A DNA stretch of 64,000 nt from Lysobacterales bacterium (GTDB lineage: Bacteria > Pseudomonadota > Gammaproteobacteria > Xanthomonadales > Xanthomonadaceae), in contig JADCRD010000001.1 in NCBI GenBank assembly GCA_014946745.1, forward strand, positions 2,974,427 to 3,038,426, written 5' to 3'. The position numbers and the translations under genes were made by a program. Within the stretch, counting starts at the first letter, position 1, and every line of letters starts with the position of its first letter. Positions 35,301 through 48,297 of this stretch are shown here, in pieces. The notes below the pieces were generated by a model. It saw only the letters and a program-made list of their open reading frames with translations. It searched no databases and was not told the origin of the DNA.

Positions 35301-37394
35301 ATGATGCGTTGGTTCAACAATCTGTTCATCGGCCGCAAGCTGACGATCGCGTTCGCTGTGCTCACTTCACTGGCCGTGCTCATCGGCGGGTTCGGCATCA
35401 AGGAGCTGCGCGACGAGAGCGCGTTGATCTCCGATCTGACCGAGCGCGCCCTGCCGGCACGCACGGCGCTGCTGGAGCTGCGCGGCATTCTCGGCGAGTA
35501 CCGCACCTTCGAAGTGGCCCAGCTGGGCTACCAGGGCCAGGCGGCCGAGCTGGCGGACTATCGCAATCGCACCACCGGCCTGCGCACTGACTTCGACAGC
35601 ACGCTGGGGCGCTATGAGGCCCTGATCCGCAGCGACGCAGAGCGCGCTCTGTTCGACAAGATCAAGGCGGCGGGTGCCGCCTACTTCGGTGCAGGCACCA
35701 AGATCGCCGCGGCGATCGACGCGGACGACTTCGATACGGCGCGGGCGATCTCCGGCGACGAAGCGCGACCGCTGCGACGCGCCCTGATGGACGAGATCAA
35801 GGCGCTGATCGAAGAGACCAGCGGCCAGCTGGATGCACAGGTGGCCTCGGCGCAGGAAGCCGCCAGCGCCGCAACCTACCAGCTTGGCGGCGGCATGCTT
35901 GCGATCGCCGCTTTTGCCGCGGTGTTCGGCTGGAGCATCACCCGCGCGATCACCCGACCGTTGGAACAGGCCACCCGCGCCGCCGAAGGCATCGCCCGCG
36001 GCAAGCTCGATCAGGTGATCCGCGCCGAATCGCGCGACGAGTCCGGGCAGCTGCTGGCCTCGATGGCCGAAATGCAGAAACAGCTCAACGCCGTCCGCGA
36101 GGCGCAGCGGCTGCTGGCCGAGCAGCATGGAGCCGGCATGCTCGATCAACGCATCGATGTCAGCCGCTTCACGGGAGATTTCGCGCGCATGGCGGAAGAG
36201 GTCAATGCCGTGGTCGACGGCCATGTGAATGCGCAGCGTCGTATGGCCGAGGTCATGGGCTTCTACGCCGAGGGCGACTTCAACCACGACATGGATCGTC
36301 TGCCGGGCCAGCAGGCGGCGATCTCCCTGGCGATGGATACGGTCAAAACCCGCCTGGGCGAGATCAACGCCGCCATCTCCGAGCTGTCGACCGCAGCCAA
36401 TCGCGGCGACTTCAAGACCCGCGGCGATGCCGGCCGCTTCCAGCACGATTTCCGCCGCATGGTAGAGGGCCTGAACTCGCTGATGGCGACCACCGACACC
36501 CAGCTCACCGGCATCTCGGTGCTGCTGCGCGCGCTCGCCGAGGGCGACCTCACGCAGCGCCTCGAGAGTCAGGCGCAGGGCGTGTTCGCGCAGATCCGCA
36601 GCGACGCCAACCAGATGGTCGACCGACTGCGCAGCATCATCGGCGAGATCAAGGCCTCGTCCGCGACCGTGCGCTCCGCCGCAGGCGAAATCGCCGCCGG
36701 CAACGCCGATCTGTCGGTGCGCACGGAGCAACAGGCCGCCTCGCTGGAAGAAACCGCCGCCAGCATGGAAGAACTCACCTCCACCGTGCGCGGCAATGCC
36801 GAGAACGCGCGCAGCGCGAACCAGCTCGCGATCGGCGCCGGCGATGTCGCCGAGCGCGGGGGACAAGTCGTGCGTCAAGTGGTCGACACCATGGGCCAGA
36901 TCAACGCGCAGTCGCGCAAGATCGAGGACATCATCGGCGTCATCGACGGCATCGCTTTCCAGACCAACATCCTCGCCTTGAACGCCGCGGTCGAAGCTGC
37001 GCGCGCCGGCGAACAGGGCCGCGGATTCGCCGTGGTCGCAGGCGAAGTGCGCACACTGGCGCAGCGCTCGGCGGCCGCCGCGCGCGAGATCAAGGGCCTC
37101 ATCTCCGAGACCGTGCAGCGCGTGGGCACCGGCAGCCAGCTGGTCGACTCCGCCGGCGCCACCATGGCCGAGATTCTGTCGGCGGTGAAGCGCGTCACCG
37201 ACATCATGGGCGAGATCAGCGCGGCGTCGGCCGAGCAGACCTCTGGCATCGAACAGGTCAGCGCCACCGTCACCCACATGGACGAAGCCACCCAGCAGAA
37301 CGCCGCCCTCGTCGAAGAAGCCACCGCGGCGGCACGCGCGCTCGAAGATCAGGCCACGCGGCTGGCGGAGAACGTGGCGAGGTTCAGGCTTTGA
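35301..37394 (+). CDS. methyl-accepting chemotaxis protein with four-helix sensor
   Basis: The 697-residue protein starts near [14 protein letters not shown] after AAGGAG. Helix 1 ([20 protein letters not shown]), a periplasmic four-helix-bundle-like sensor of about 150 residues, helix 2 ([19 protein letters not shown]), a HAMP and at least two more HAMP-like units, then an MA domain with the tip [20 protein letters not shown]. The last 208 residues are almost identical in DNA to the MCP at 38284. It ends NVARFRL, with no CheR-docking peptide. The ligand is unknown. Confidence 0.93.
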   Translation: MMRWFNNLFIGRKLTIAFAVLTSLAVLIGGFGIKELRDESALISDLTERALPARTALLELRGILGEYRTFEVAQLGYQGQAAELADYRNRTTGLRTDFDSTLGRYEALIRSDAERALFDKIKAAGAAYFGAGTKIAAAIDADDFDTARAISGDEARPLRRALMDEIKALIEETSGQLDAQVASAQEAASAATYQLGGGMLAIAAFAAVFGWSITRAITRPLEQATRAAEGIARGKLDQVIRAESRDESGQLLASMAEMQKQLNAVREAQRLLAEQHGAGMLDQRIDVSRFTGDFARMAEEVNAVVDGHVNAQRRMAEVMGFYAEGDFNHDMDRLPGQQAAISLAMDTVKTRLGEINAAISELSTAANRGDFKTRGDAGRFQHDFRRMVEGLNSLMATTDTQLTGISVLLRALAEGDLTQRLESQAQGVFAQIRSDANQMVDRLRSIIGEIKASSATVRSAAGEIAAGNADLSVRTEQQAASLEETAASMEELTSTVRGNAENARSANQLAIGAGDVAERGGQVVRQVVDTMGQINAQSRKIEDIIGVIDGIAFQTNILALNAAVEAARAGEQGRGFAVVAGEVRTLAQRSAAAAREIKGLISETVQRVGTGSQLVDSAGATMAEILSAVKRVTDIMGEISAASAEQTSGIEQVSATVTHMDEATQQNAALVEEATAAARALEDQATRLAENVARFRL
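36768..37392 (+). repeat. near-identical MCP segment, copy 1
   Basis: This 625-base stretch aligns without gaps to 40141-40765 (offset 3373). I count five differences over the first 500 bases and about nine in the last 120. Sequence left of it in the two genes is much less similar. Confidence 0.9.
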
Positions 37395-37732
37395 CGATCG
37401 GGATTCGAGATTCGTGATCGGGGATTCGCAAAAGCGGGGCGTGGCGAGGTCGAGACAGGCGCATCACTTGAACGTCTGAGGGGCCGCAGTGAGGTTTAGG
37501 CCCCAAGGTCCGCGATTCGAGATTCGTCAGAGCAGCTGGTCGAGGACGTCGCGCGAGCGCTTCGCGTTTTGCCCCGAGCCGAGCTCACGAGCCGCAGCGG
37601 TCTGGATCACAGCCGCCCCCTGCTCCAGCGAATCCCCAAATCCCCAATCCCGAATCCCAGCTTCACAGGCACAGGCCTTGCCTCCTGCAGCTGCAACCGC
37701 CGCCAAACCGTCACCGCCGCCTCGGAGCCGCC
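37395..37732. other. gap with heptamer repeats between MCP and cheW
   Basis: This 338-base gap holds element E2 (37400-37658) and no gene. The cheW ribosome site is weak. Confidence 0.5.
37400..37658. repeat. heptamer inverted-repeat element E2
   Basis: GGGATTC-type units at 37400-37427 and again around 37512-37530 (GATTCGAGATTCG) are answered by GAATCCC/CAATCCC units at 37630-37658 in reverse orientation. Confidence 0.75.
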
Positions 37733-38245
37733 ATGTCCTTCGCCCTTTCCAGCAGCAAGCGTTCGTCCTCGGCGCGGGCGGCAGAGGCCGCCAACGAAGC
37801 GCGTCAGGAGTTCCTCACCTTCCGCCTGGGGCCGCAGGAGTTCGGCGTCGACATCCTCAAGGTGCAGGAGATCCGCGGCTACGAGAACGTCACCCGCATT
37901 CCCGATACGCCGGACTACCTGAAGGGCGTGATCAACCTGCGCGGCGCTGTCGTTCCCGTGGTCGACATGCGGCTCAAGTTCCGACTGCCGGCGGAGTACG
38001 ACGCCTTCACCGTGATGATCGTGCTCAACATGGCCGCGGCGGTCGTTGGCATCGTGGTCGACAGCGTGTCGGATGTCACCGCCTTCAGCCCCGACCAGCT
38101 GAAGCCCGCGCCAGATTTCGGAAAGACGGTAGACGCTCGCTTTCTGACCGGCATCGGCATGGCCGGTGAGCGCATGGTGCTGCTGCTCGACATCGACGAG
38201 ATGCTGCGCGCCGAAGCGCTCAGCCTGATGGCCGCCGCCGGCTGA
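37733..38245 (+). CDS. cheW: chemotaxis coupling protein CheW (paralogue)
   Basis: The 170-residue protein has a Ser/Ala/Arg-rich start and then a CheW domain ([60 protein letters not shown]). It is a close paralogue of the CheW at 32961. It lies between two MCP genes and is 38 bases before the second, so it probably serves them. Confidence 0.95.
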   Translation: MSFALSSSKRSSSARAAEAANEARQEFLTFRLGPQEFGVDILKVQEIRGYENVTRIPDTPDYLKGVINLRGAVVPVVDMRLKFRLPAEYDAFTVMIVLNMAAAVVGIVVDSVSDVTAFSPDQLKPAPDFGKTVDARFLTGIGMAGERMVLLLDIDEMLRAEALSLMAAAG

Positions 38246-38283
38246 GGCTCAGCCCAACTCAGATCACGGTGGAGGGCTTGCCG

Positions 38284-40767
38284 ATGAGCCGAAGTATCCA
38301 GGCGCGTTCCACCTTGATCCTCGGCGCGCTGGCCGCGCTGAGCTTTGCGCTGGCGACGGTGTTGATCCAGAGCAAAGCCGGTGACGCCCAATCGCTGGCG
38401 GCCAGTCGCGAACTGGCGGCCATCGCCGAGGCACAGGCGGGGCGGGTGCAGAGGCTGGCCGAGAGCCCCCTGTTCATGAGTCGCGCGCTGGCGGCCAGCA
38501 CACGCGCTGAGATTCTAAGCGGCACGCCTTCGCGCCAGCGCATTGTCGAAGTCGTGCGTCAGCACGCGCTCTCCGACCCCAGCGCCTTGGGCTACTGGAT
38601 CGAGTTCGAGCGCGACGGCTTCGACGGCCTCGATGCAAGCAGTCCTGCCGACGCCAGCCTTGGGGTCACCGATAGCGGCAGGCTGTCCATTTACTGGGTG
38701 CGGGACGCATCGGGCGCCGTGTCGCTGGAGGATTCCACCGGTACCGAGAACGACACCAATCTGGACGAAGAGGCGTACTACGCGGCTGCGCGCACGCGCG
38801 GCGCCGAGATGATGTTTGAGCCGTATCTGTACACCGTCTTCGATCGTGAAGTGCTGATGACCAGCCTGATGGTGCCCATCCTTGTCGATGGCCAGCATCG
38901 CGGTGTCGCCGGTGCGGATGTCACTCTGGAAGGCATGCAGCGCGCACTCGGTGAGGTGCGCCCCTTCGAGACCGGCGTGCTGCGCCTGTTCTCGCCCAGC
39001 GGCAAAGTGATGGCGGCCCCCGAAACCGAACTGCTTGGCAAGGATTGGCCGAGCCTCCGCTCGCCCGAGGAGCGCGCAAAACTCGCCCAGGGACAGCGCG
39101 TGCTGGCAGAAGCCGAAGATCCCGCGGTGGGTGGCCCTGCCATGCAGGTGTTCCTGCCTTTCCGGGTGGGCGCCGGCAGCGATCTGTTCGTGCTGCAGGT
39201 CTCGGCGCCTGTCGAAGTGGTCATGGCCAGCGTCGCCGAAGTACGCAACCGCATTCTGTTGATCGGCCTGCTGAGCGTCCTTGTGCTGGTTGTCGCCGTC
39301 GCGCTGATCATCCGCCGTCTGGTTGGACAGCCGCTCGCGTCGGCCGTGCAGTCGGTCGAGCGCCTTGCAGCCGGCGACTTCGATGCCCGCATCGACGCCA
39401 CCTCGGATGACGAGGTGGGGCGTCTCGGCAAGGCGCTGGTGCAGATGCGTGACCTGCTCGGCGCCTTCATGCTTGAACAGATTGAGCTCTCACGTCGACA
39501 CGCCGAGGGCGAGTTGAGTCTGCGCGTCGAGGCCAGCCGATACCGCGGCGCTTTCGGAGGCATGGCGGCTGGCGTCAATCGCTTGGTCGACCAGCACATC
39601 GCGACCAGCAGCCAGATCATCGATGTCGTGCAGGCCTACGCCCGCGGCGATCTGAGCCCCTCGATGCCCGCGATGGCGGGCGAGATGCGCCGCTACAGCG
39701 ACGCCTTGGCCGGCGTACGCGGCAACCTCACGGCCATACGCGATGAGATCCTGCGGCTGTCGCGCGGCGCCGCGGCCGGTGACTTCCACCTCCGCGGTGA
39801 TGCAGACCGGTTCGAGCATGCTTTCCGCGAGATGGTCGATGCGCTGAACGCGCTGATGGAGAACGCCGACACGGGTCTCAGCCGCACCTGCGAGGTGCTG
39901 GGCGCCATCGCCCAGGGCGATTTGCGCAAGCGCATCGAGGGCGCGGCCTCAGGGCGCTTCGCCGAGCTGCAGGCCTCGACCAATGCCACCGCCGAAGCCC
40001 TGCGCGGGATTCTTGGCGAGATTCATTCGGCGGTGGACGCGATCAACAGCGCTGCCAGCGAAATCGCCGCGGGCAATGCCGATCTCTCTTCGCGCACCGA
40101 GCAGCAGGCGGCGTCTCTTGAAGAAACCGCTGCCAGCATGGAAGAACTCACCTCCACCGTGCGCGGCAATGCCGAGAACGCGCGCAGCGCGAACCAGCTC
40201 GCGATCGGCGCCGGCGATGTCGCCGAGCGCGGGGGACAAGTCGTGCGTCAGGTGGTCGACACCATGGGCCAGATCAACGCGCAGTCGCGCAAGATCGAGG
40301 ACATCATCGGCGTCATCGACGGCATCGCTTTCCAGACCAACATCCTCGCCTTGAACGCCGCGGTCGAAGCTGCGCGCGCCGGCGAACAGGGCCGCGGATT
40401 CGCCGTGGTCGCAGGCGAAGTGCGCACGCTGGCGCAGCGCTCGGCGGCCGCCGCCCGCGAGATCAAGGGCCTCATCTCCGAGACCGTGCAGCGCGTGGGC
40501 ACCGGCAGCCAGCTGGTCGACTCCGCCGGCGCCACCATGGCCGAGATTCTGTCGGCGGTGAAGCGCGTCACCGACATCATGGGTGAGATCAGCGCGGCGT
40601 CGGCCGAGCAGACCTCGGGCATCGAACAGGTCAGCGCCACCGTCACCCACATGGACGAGGCCACCCAGCAGAACGCAGCGCTGGTCGAAGAAGCCACCGC
40701 AGCAGCACGCGCGCTCGAAGACCAGGCCGCGCGGCTGGCGCAGAACGTGGCGAGGTTCAGGCTTTAA
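38284..40767 (+). CDS. methyl-accepting chemotaxis protein with dCache-like sensor
   Basis: The 827-residue protein starts at [10 protein letters not shown] after GGAGGG. Helix 1 ([18 protein letters not shown]), a periplasmic region of about 290 residues with a double-Cache look ([54 protein letters not shown]), helix 2 ([20 protein letters not shown]), HAMP units and an MA domain. From 40141 the DNA is nearly identical to the MCP at 35301. Its TAA overlaps the reverse TAA of the remnant on the other strand. The ligand is unknown. Confidence 0.93.
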   Translation: MSRSIQARSTLILGALAALSFALATVLIQSKAGDAQSLAASRELAAIAEAQAGRVQRLAESPLFMSRALAASTRAEILSGTPSRQRIVEVVRQHALSDPSALGYWIEFERDGFDGLDASSPADASLGVTDSGRLSIYWVRDASGAVSLEDSTGTENDTNLDEEAYYAAARTRGAEMMFEPYLYTVFDREVLMTSLMVPILVDGQHRGVAGADVTLEGMQRALGEVRPFETGVLRLFSPSGKVMAAPETELLGKDWPSLRSPEERAKLAQGQRVLAEAEDPAVGGPAMQVFLPFRVGAGSDLFVLQVSAPVEVVMASVAEVRNRILLIGLLSVLVLVVAVALIIRRLVGQPLASAVQSVERLAAGDFDARIDATSDDEVGRLGKALVQMRDLLGAFMLEQIELSRRHAEGELSLRVEASRYRGAFGGMAAGVNRLVDQHIATSSQIIDVVQAYARGDLSPSMPAMAGEMRRYSDALAGVRGNLTAIRDEILRLSRGAAAGDFHLRGDADRFEHAFREMVDALNALMENADTGLSRTCEVLGAIAQGDLRKRIEGAASGRFAELQASTNATAEALRGILGEIHSAVDAINSAASEIAAGNADLSSRTEQQAASLEETAASMEELTSTVRGNAENARSANQLAIGAGDVAERGGQVVRQVVDTMGQINAQSRKIEDIIGVIDGIAFQTNILALNAAVEAARAGEQGRGFAVVAGEVRTLAQRSAAAAREIKGLISETVQRVGTGSQLVDSAGATMAEILSAVKRVTDIMGEISAASAEQTSGIEQVSATVTHMDEATQQNAALVEEATAAARALEDQAARLAQNVARFRL
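40141..40765 (+). repeat. near-identical MCP segment, copy 2
   Basis: Partner of 36768-37392; it encodes the signalling tip and flanking helices of this MCP. Its left border is near the start of the MA domain. Confidence 0.9.
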
Positions 40768-40997
40768 GCGCCCGAGTCTCTGGGCATCAGGCTGGGCAGG
40801 TTCGGGCGCTCGACGAAGAGGGAGCTGGCCACGACCTTGCCGTCGGCATCGAGTTCGGCCTCCGGCTGCAGCGGGTTGGCATACAGCAGGCCCCACTGGC
40901 GCACGCCGTTGATGCGCTTGCCGACGTGGCGGTACAAGCCTTCGAAGTGGCGGGGAATGACGCGGGCGTCTGGCGGCGATCCACATCGGTGTCGCAT
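40764..40997 (-). pseudogene. probable 3' remnant of an unidentified gene
   Basis: A minus-strand frame of about 77 codons has strong third-position G/C use throughout its last 70 codons and a protein-like sequence ([57 protein letters not shown]). The nearest possible ATG is at 40997 and has no good ribosome site. The atp operon terminator starts 11 bases beyond, so the 5' part of any larger gene is gone. The stop codon overlaps that of the MCP gene in the shared TTAA. The family is not recognised. It could also be a small intact gene. Confidence 0.45.
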
Positions 40998-41007
40998 ATC
41001 GACGCTC

Positions 41008-41040
41008 AAAAAGCAGAACGCCGGCGCAAGGCCGGCGTTC
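41008..41040 (-). terminator. intrinsic terminator of the atp operon
   Basis: Reading on the minus strand, a perfect 10-base stem GAACGCCGGC/GCCGGCGTTC with a CTTGC loop is followed by TGCTTTTTG. It lies 31 bases after the atpC stop. Confidence 0.9.
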
Positions 41041-41070
41041 GCTTGAAGCTCGACGCGTGGGGCGCCGGCC

Positions 41071-41493
41071 TCAGTGCTTCAGGTTCTTGCGCAGGCGCTC
41101 CAAGGCCTGCAGCTGCGCGACCGCTTGCGCCAGCTGGGCTTGAGCCTCGGCCACTTCCATGGCTTCGCTGCGGTTGGCGAGGATGCGCTCGGCTTCTTCC
41201 TTGGCCTTCTTGGCCGCGGCCTCGTCGATGTCCTTGCCGCGAATGGCGGTGTCCGTGAGCACAGTCACCACCTGCGGCTGCACTTCGAGAATGCCGCCGG
41301 AGACGTAGAACAGCTGCTCTTCGCCGTTCGGCAGGATCACACGAACCTGGCCGGCCTTGAGGCGAGTGATGAGCGGCGCGTGCTTGGGCGCGATGCCGAG
41401 CTCACCCATCTCGCCGGTGGCGACCACCATGGAAACCGGGCCGGAGTAGATCTCCTCCTCGGCGCTGACGATGTCGCAACGGATGGTGCTCAT
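41071..41493 (-). CDS. atpC: ATP synthase F1 epsilon subunit
   Basis: The 140-residue protein has the N-terminal beta domain ([60 protein letters not shown]) and the C-terminal helical hairpin rich in Ala/Glu/Gln. It couples rotation and restrains ATP hydrolysis. It is last in the operon, before the terminator, and 138 bases after atpD, a gap filled by repeat element E3. Confidence 0.95.
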   Translation of the reverse strand: MSTIRCDIVSAEEEIYSGPVSMVVATGEMGELGIAPKHAPLITRLKAGQVRVILPNGEEQLFYVSGGILEVQPQVVTVLTDTAIRGKDIDEAAAKKAKEEAERILANRSEAMEVAEAQAQLAQAVAQLQALERLRKNLKH

Positions 41494-41527
41494 TGGTGCT
41501 CTCTCGCTTTGCTCGTTCGCAGAATTC

Positions 41528-41617
41528 GGGATTGGGGATTGGGGATTCGTAAGAGCGGACTGAGGCGAGCTTCTGCTCTACGCCTTTGCAAATCCCGAAT
41601 CCCGTCTCCCGAATCCC
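41528..41617. repeat. heptamer inverted-repeat element E3 (atpD-atpC gap)
   Basis: GGGATTG, GGGATTG, GGGATTC (41528-41548) face AAATCCC, GAATCCC, GTCTCCC, GAATCCC (41590-41617). Inside is GTAAGAGCGGACTGAGGCGA, similar to the same place in E6 and E7. Confidence 0.8.
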
Positions 41618-41631
41618 GGTCGGTCGCGGCC

Positions 41632-43080
<1,449 letters not shown>

Positions 43081-43104
43081 CTAGCTGCGTGTTGCCGCGC
43101 TGGT

Positions 43105-43132
43105 CAATCCCGAATCCCCAATCCCGAATCCC
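43105..43132. repeat. heptamer repeat E4 (atpG-atpD gap), single arm
   Basis: Four tandem units CAATCCC, GAATCCC, CAATCCC, GAATCCC lie just before the atpG stop. I see no matching opposite arm nearby. Confidence 0.8.
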
Positions 43133-43138
43133 GTGCTC

Positions 43139-44002
43139 TTAAACCGCCGCCGCGCCGCCCACGATCTCCGAAATTTCCTGGGTGATCGCGGCCTGGCGGG
43201 CCTTGTTGTAGATCAGGTTCAGCGTGTCGATCAGCTTGCTCGCGTTGTCCGACGCCGACTTCATCGCAACCATGCGCGCCGCGTGCTCGGACGCGAGGTT
43301 CTCAAGCACGGCCTGGTAGACCAGCGACTCCACGTAACGCGTCAGCACGTCGTTCAGCACGCTGGGCGCGTCCGGCTCGTAGATGTAGTCCCAGTCGTGG
43401 CTCTGGGCCATTTCCTCAGCGGGCGGCAGCGGCAGCAGCTGGTCGACGGTCGGCCGCTGCGTCATGGTGTTGATGAAGTCGTTGTAGGCCAGCTTGACGC
43501 GATCGACGGTGCCGCTCTCGTAGGCGTCCAGCATGACCTTGATGATGCCGATCAGCTGCTCGACCTGCGGCTTCTCGCCGAGGTGGGTGACCGAAGCCAC
43601 CATGTTGACCTTGAGGCGACGGAAGAAAGCGTTCGCCTTCTGGCCGATCGCCACCACATCAACCTCGACGCCCTGCTGCTGGTGCTCGCGGATCTCGCCG
43701 AGCAGCTTGCGGAACAGGTTGGAGTTGAGGCCGCCGCAGAGGCCGCGGTCGGTGGACACCACGATGTAGCCGACCCGCTTCACCGTGTTGCGCGCCGCCA
43801 TATAGGGGTGCACATAGTCGGTGTTGGCGCGGGCGATGTGGCCGATCACCTGCTTCATCAGTCGCGCATACGGGCGCGAGGCCTTCATGCGGTCCTGGGC
43901 TTTACGGATCTTGGATGCCGAGACCATCTCCAGTGCGCGGGTCACCTTGCGGGTGTTCTGCACCGACTTGATCTTGGACTTGATTTCGCGGCCGCCTGCC
44001 AT
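43139..44002 (-). CDS. atpG: ATP synthase F1 gamma subunit
   Basis: The 287-residue rotor-shaft subunit has the N-terminal helix ([37 protein letters not shown]), [19 protein letters not shown], and the C-terminal helix ([40 protein letters not shown]). Length and ends are standard. It follows atpA after 116 bases containing element E5. Confidence 0.97.
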   Translation of the reverse strand: MAGGREIKSKIKSVQNTRKVTRALEMVSASKIRKAQDRMKASRPYARLMKQVIGHIARANTDYVHPYMAARNTVKRVGYIVVSTDRGLCGGLNSNLFRKLLGEIREHQQQGVEVDVVAIGQKANAFFRRLKVNMVASVTHLGEKPQVEQLIGIIKVMLDAYESGTVDRVKLAYNDFINTMTQRPTVDQLLPLPPAEEMAQSHDWDYIYEPDAPSVLNDVLTRYVESLVYQAVLENLASEHAARMVAMKSASDNASKLIDTLNLIYNKARQAAITQEISEIVGGAAAV

Positions 44003-44035
44003 TGCTTTGCTCGCTCTGCTCGCTGCGCGGGAATG

Positions 44036-44111
44036 GGGATTCGGGATTCGGGATTCGCAAGCGGGGCGCCGGGTCGCCCTTGCGAATCCCGAATCCCCAC
44101 TCCCGAATCCC
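44036..44111. repeat. heptamer inverted-repeat element E5 (atpA-atpG gap)
   Basis: Three GGGATTC units (44036-44056) face GAATCCC, GAATCCC, CACTCCC, GAATCCC (44084-44111). The 27-base interior also contains a complementary CAAGCGGG/CCCTTG part, so the transcript could form a long hairpin. Confidence 0.85.
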
Positions 44112-44118
44112 GGCTACA

Positions 44119-45666
<1,548 letters not shown>

Positions 45667-45807
45667 GGGAGATCCCTGGAGATTTCGAATTCGTGAATGG
45701 GGTGCCGGACCGACGCCTCGGGCTGGCCGCCCGCTGCGCGCCGCAGCTCACCCTTGAGCGAGCGCGCGCGCAGCAGAGGACTGCAAGCCTGGTCTCGTGT
45801 CCGCCGA

Positions 45808-45823
45808 CGGTCCCTAGGGACCG
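45808..45823. promoter_or_regulatory. 16-base perfect palindrome between atpH and atpA
   Basis: CGGTCCCTAGGGACCG reads the same on both strands and lies 142-157 bases upstream of the atpA start. It could be an operator or a cruciform; no promoter elements were recognised next to it. Confidence 0.45.
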
Positions 45824-45900
45824 ACGCGAACCGGCACATCCCTGCGCCCGGGGAGCGACTTGCCCCCCGCGGATGGCGCCCTGCATGCGGCAGGACGCCG

Positions 45901-45944
45901 AAAAACAGAACAGCGCGTCTGGCGTCAGGACGCCAGAGCGCGCT
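45901..45944 (-). terminator. terminator-like hairpin at the end of atpH
   Basis: On the minus strand a stem of about 15 pairs with one bulged base (arms in 45912-45926 and 45929-45944) is followed by TGTTCTGTTTTTC. It overlaps the last codons of atpH. It has the form of an intrinsic terminator but lies inside the atp operon. Confidence 0.65.
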
Positions 45945-46452
45945 CCATACGCTTCAACTTGCCGCGGACCGAACCGTCGATGACGATATCGCCCGCGTTG
46001 ATCACCGCGCCGCCGATCAGCTCGGCATCGACCGCGAGGGTGATGCTGACGTCGGCGCCGAAGCGCTTCTTCAGCGAGGCCTTCAGGGCTTCGACTTCGG
46101 CGTCGGACAGTGCGGCAGCGGACACCACCTGCACCGGCACCACGCGCTCGGCTTCGGCGCGCAGCACTTCGAACTGGGCCGCGATTTCGGTCAGCAGCGA
46201 AACGCGACCGTTCTCGGCCAGCACGGCCAGGAAACGGATCTGCTCCTCGCTGGCGCCGGGCGGCTGCAGCAGTTCAACCAGCGCCTTGGCGCCGACGTGC
46301 GGATGACCGAACAGGGCCGAGACCGCGGGGTTTGCGGCGGCCTGGGCGCTGAACGACAGCGCTGCCGACCAGGCCGGCAGGGCCTGCTGGCCGCGCGCCA
46401 CCTGGAAGGCGGCACGGGCGTAGGGACGGGCGAGAGTGGCTGCGCTGCTCAT
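45925..46452 (-). CDS. atpH: ATP synthase F1 delta subunit
   Basis: The 175-residue protein has LARPYARAAFQVARGQQALP at the N-terminus and the C-terminal DVSITLAVDAELIGGAVINA, GDIVIDGSVRGKLKRMERAL signature of delta/OSCP. It joins F1 to the b-subunit stalk. Its start is two bases after the atpF stop. Confidence 0.95.
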   Translation of the reverse strand: MSSAATLARPYARAAFQVARGQQALPAWSAALSFSAQAAANPAVSALFGHPHVGAKALVELLQPPGASEEQIRFLAVLAENGRVSLLTEIAAQFEVLRAEAERVVPVQVVSAAALSDAEVEALKASLKKRFGADVSITLAVDAELIGGAVINAGDIVIDGSVRGKLKRMERALAS

Positions 46453-46454
46453 GC

Positions 46455-46922
46455 TCAGATCTCAGCCGCCAGCTCGGACAGCAGCGCCTTGTGGGCGTCG
46501 GCATTGATCTCGCGGCGCAGCACCTTTTCGGCGCCAGCCACGGCCAATGCGGCGACCTGCTGGCGCAGCTCCTCGCGGGCGCGGTGCGACGCGGCTTCGA
46601 TTTCGGCTTTGCCCGCGGCGAGCTGACGCTCGGCTTCGGCAACAGCGTCCTGCTTGGCCTTGTCGATAATCTGGTTGGCGCGGGCGTGGGCCTGCTCGAT
46701 GATCTCGTTGCCCTTGCCGCGGGCTTCCTTCAGCAGATCATTGACGCGGGTCTCGGCCTGCACCAGGTCGCGCTGGCTGCGCTCGGCGGCGGCCAGGCCT
46801 TCAGCAATCTTCTTCTGGCGCTCTTCAATGGCCTGCAGAAGCGGCGGCCAGATCTTGGTCGCAACGATCCAGATCAGGCCGGCGAAGGCCAGACCTTGGG
46901 CGATAAGTGTGGCTAGGCTCAT
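46455..46922 (-). CDS. atpF: ATP synthase F0 b subunit
   Basis: The 155-residue protein starts at [10 protein letters not shown]; a longer frame upstream is not needed. One membrane helix ([20 protein letters not shown]) is followed by a long charged helix (about 30-155) with Ala/Glu/Gln/Lys heptads. It forms the peripheral stalk. Standard length for the family. Confidence 0.95.
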   Translation of the reverse strand: MSLATLIAQGLAFAGLIWIVATKIWPPLLQAIEERQKKIAEGLAAAERSQRDLVQAETRVNDLLKEARGKGNEIIEQAHARANQIIDKAKQDAVAEAERQLAAGKAEIEAASHRAREELRQQVAALAVAGAEKVLRREINADAHKALLSELAAEI

Positions 46923-47015
46923 GGGATGTTTTCCGGAGAAGTGGGCCCCAGCGCACTGCCGGGGCATCGCTCACCGGCAGCGCCGGCGTTGGCCGGCGCC
47001 ACCGACAGATCCGGA

Positions 47016-47393
<378 letters not shown>

Positions 47394-48233
47394 TTAGTGG
47401 TGCTCTTCCATGAGGCTCAGGTAGACCACCGACAGCATCATGAAGATGAAGGCCTGCAGCGGGATCACCAGTAGATGGAACAGCATCCAGCCGAGGCCGA
47501 AGGCACCGCTGGCGACGACGCCGAACACGCCAGCGCTGGCGAGCACCCAGATGAGCAGGAACACGATTTCGCCGCCGAACATGTTGCCGAAAAGACGCAT
47601 CGCCAGCGAAACGGGCTTGCTCAGAAGCTCGACCGCGTTGAGCAGCAGATTCGCCGGGAACATCCAAGGACCGAAGGGCGCGACGAACAGCTCCTTGACG
47701 AAACCGCCGAGCCCCTTGGCGCGCAGCGCGAAGAAGATCATCAGGAAGAACACGCTGATGGACAGGCCGAGGGTCGCATGCACGTCCGCGGTCGGCACCG
47801 GCTTCCAGTAGTTGTACTTGCTGGGGTCCTCAGCGCCCGCCATTTCGGCGACGAGCATGCTGAGCTTGCCCATGGGCACCGCAATGAAATCTGCCGGAAT
47901 CATCTTCAGCAGGTTCATCAGCAGGATCCACACGAACAGGGTGATCGCGATCGGCGTAACCAGCTTGGAGGCGCCGTGGTAGGCGTCCTTGGCCTGCTTG
48001 TCGAGGAACTCAAGAACGATCTCGACAAAGGCCTGCCACTTGCCGGGCACGCCCGCCGTGGCCTTGCGGGTCGCCATCCACATCGCAAACACGCCGATCA
48101 GACCCATGAAAACGGCCGTCAGAAAGGTGTCGACGTGCAGCGTCCAGACACTGCCTTCCTGAAAGCTGACCGTAAGGTTCTTCAGGTGGTGCTGGATGTA
48201 GGTCGTGGGAGTCTGTGCGCCTTCAGCCGCCAT
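47394..48233 (-). CDS. atpB: ATP synthase F0 a subunit
   Basis: The 279-residue polytopic protein has five to six membrane helices and the essential Arg in LAMRLFGNMFGGEIVFLLIW. HLLVIPLQAFIFMMLSVVYL forms the last helix. It provides the two proton half-channels. It follows atpI after 64 bases. Confidence 0.96.
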   Translation of the reverse strand: MAAEGAQTPTTYIQHHLKNLTVSFQEGSVWTLHVDTFLTAVFMGLIGVFAMWMATRKATAGVPGKWQAFVEIVLEFLDKQAKDAYHGASKLVTPIAITLFVWILLMNLLKMIPADFIAVPMGKLSMLVAEMAGAEDPSKYNYWKPVPTADVHATLGLSISVFFLMIFFALRAKGLGGFVKELFVAPFGPWMFPANLLLNAVELLSKPVSLAMRLFGNMFGGEIVFLLIWVLASAGVFGVVASGAFGLGWMLFHLLVIPLQAFIFMMLSVVYLSLMEEHH

Positions 48234-48297
48234 TGCGATGGATCCCGAAACGTTTGAATGCGGAGAGCAACCCGTAGCACCGGGCCGCGGGGGTGGC

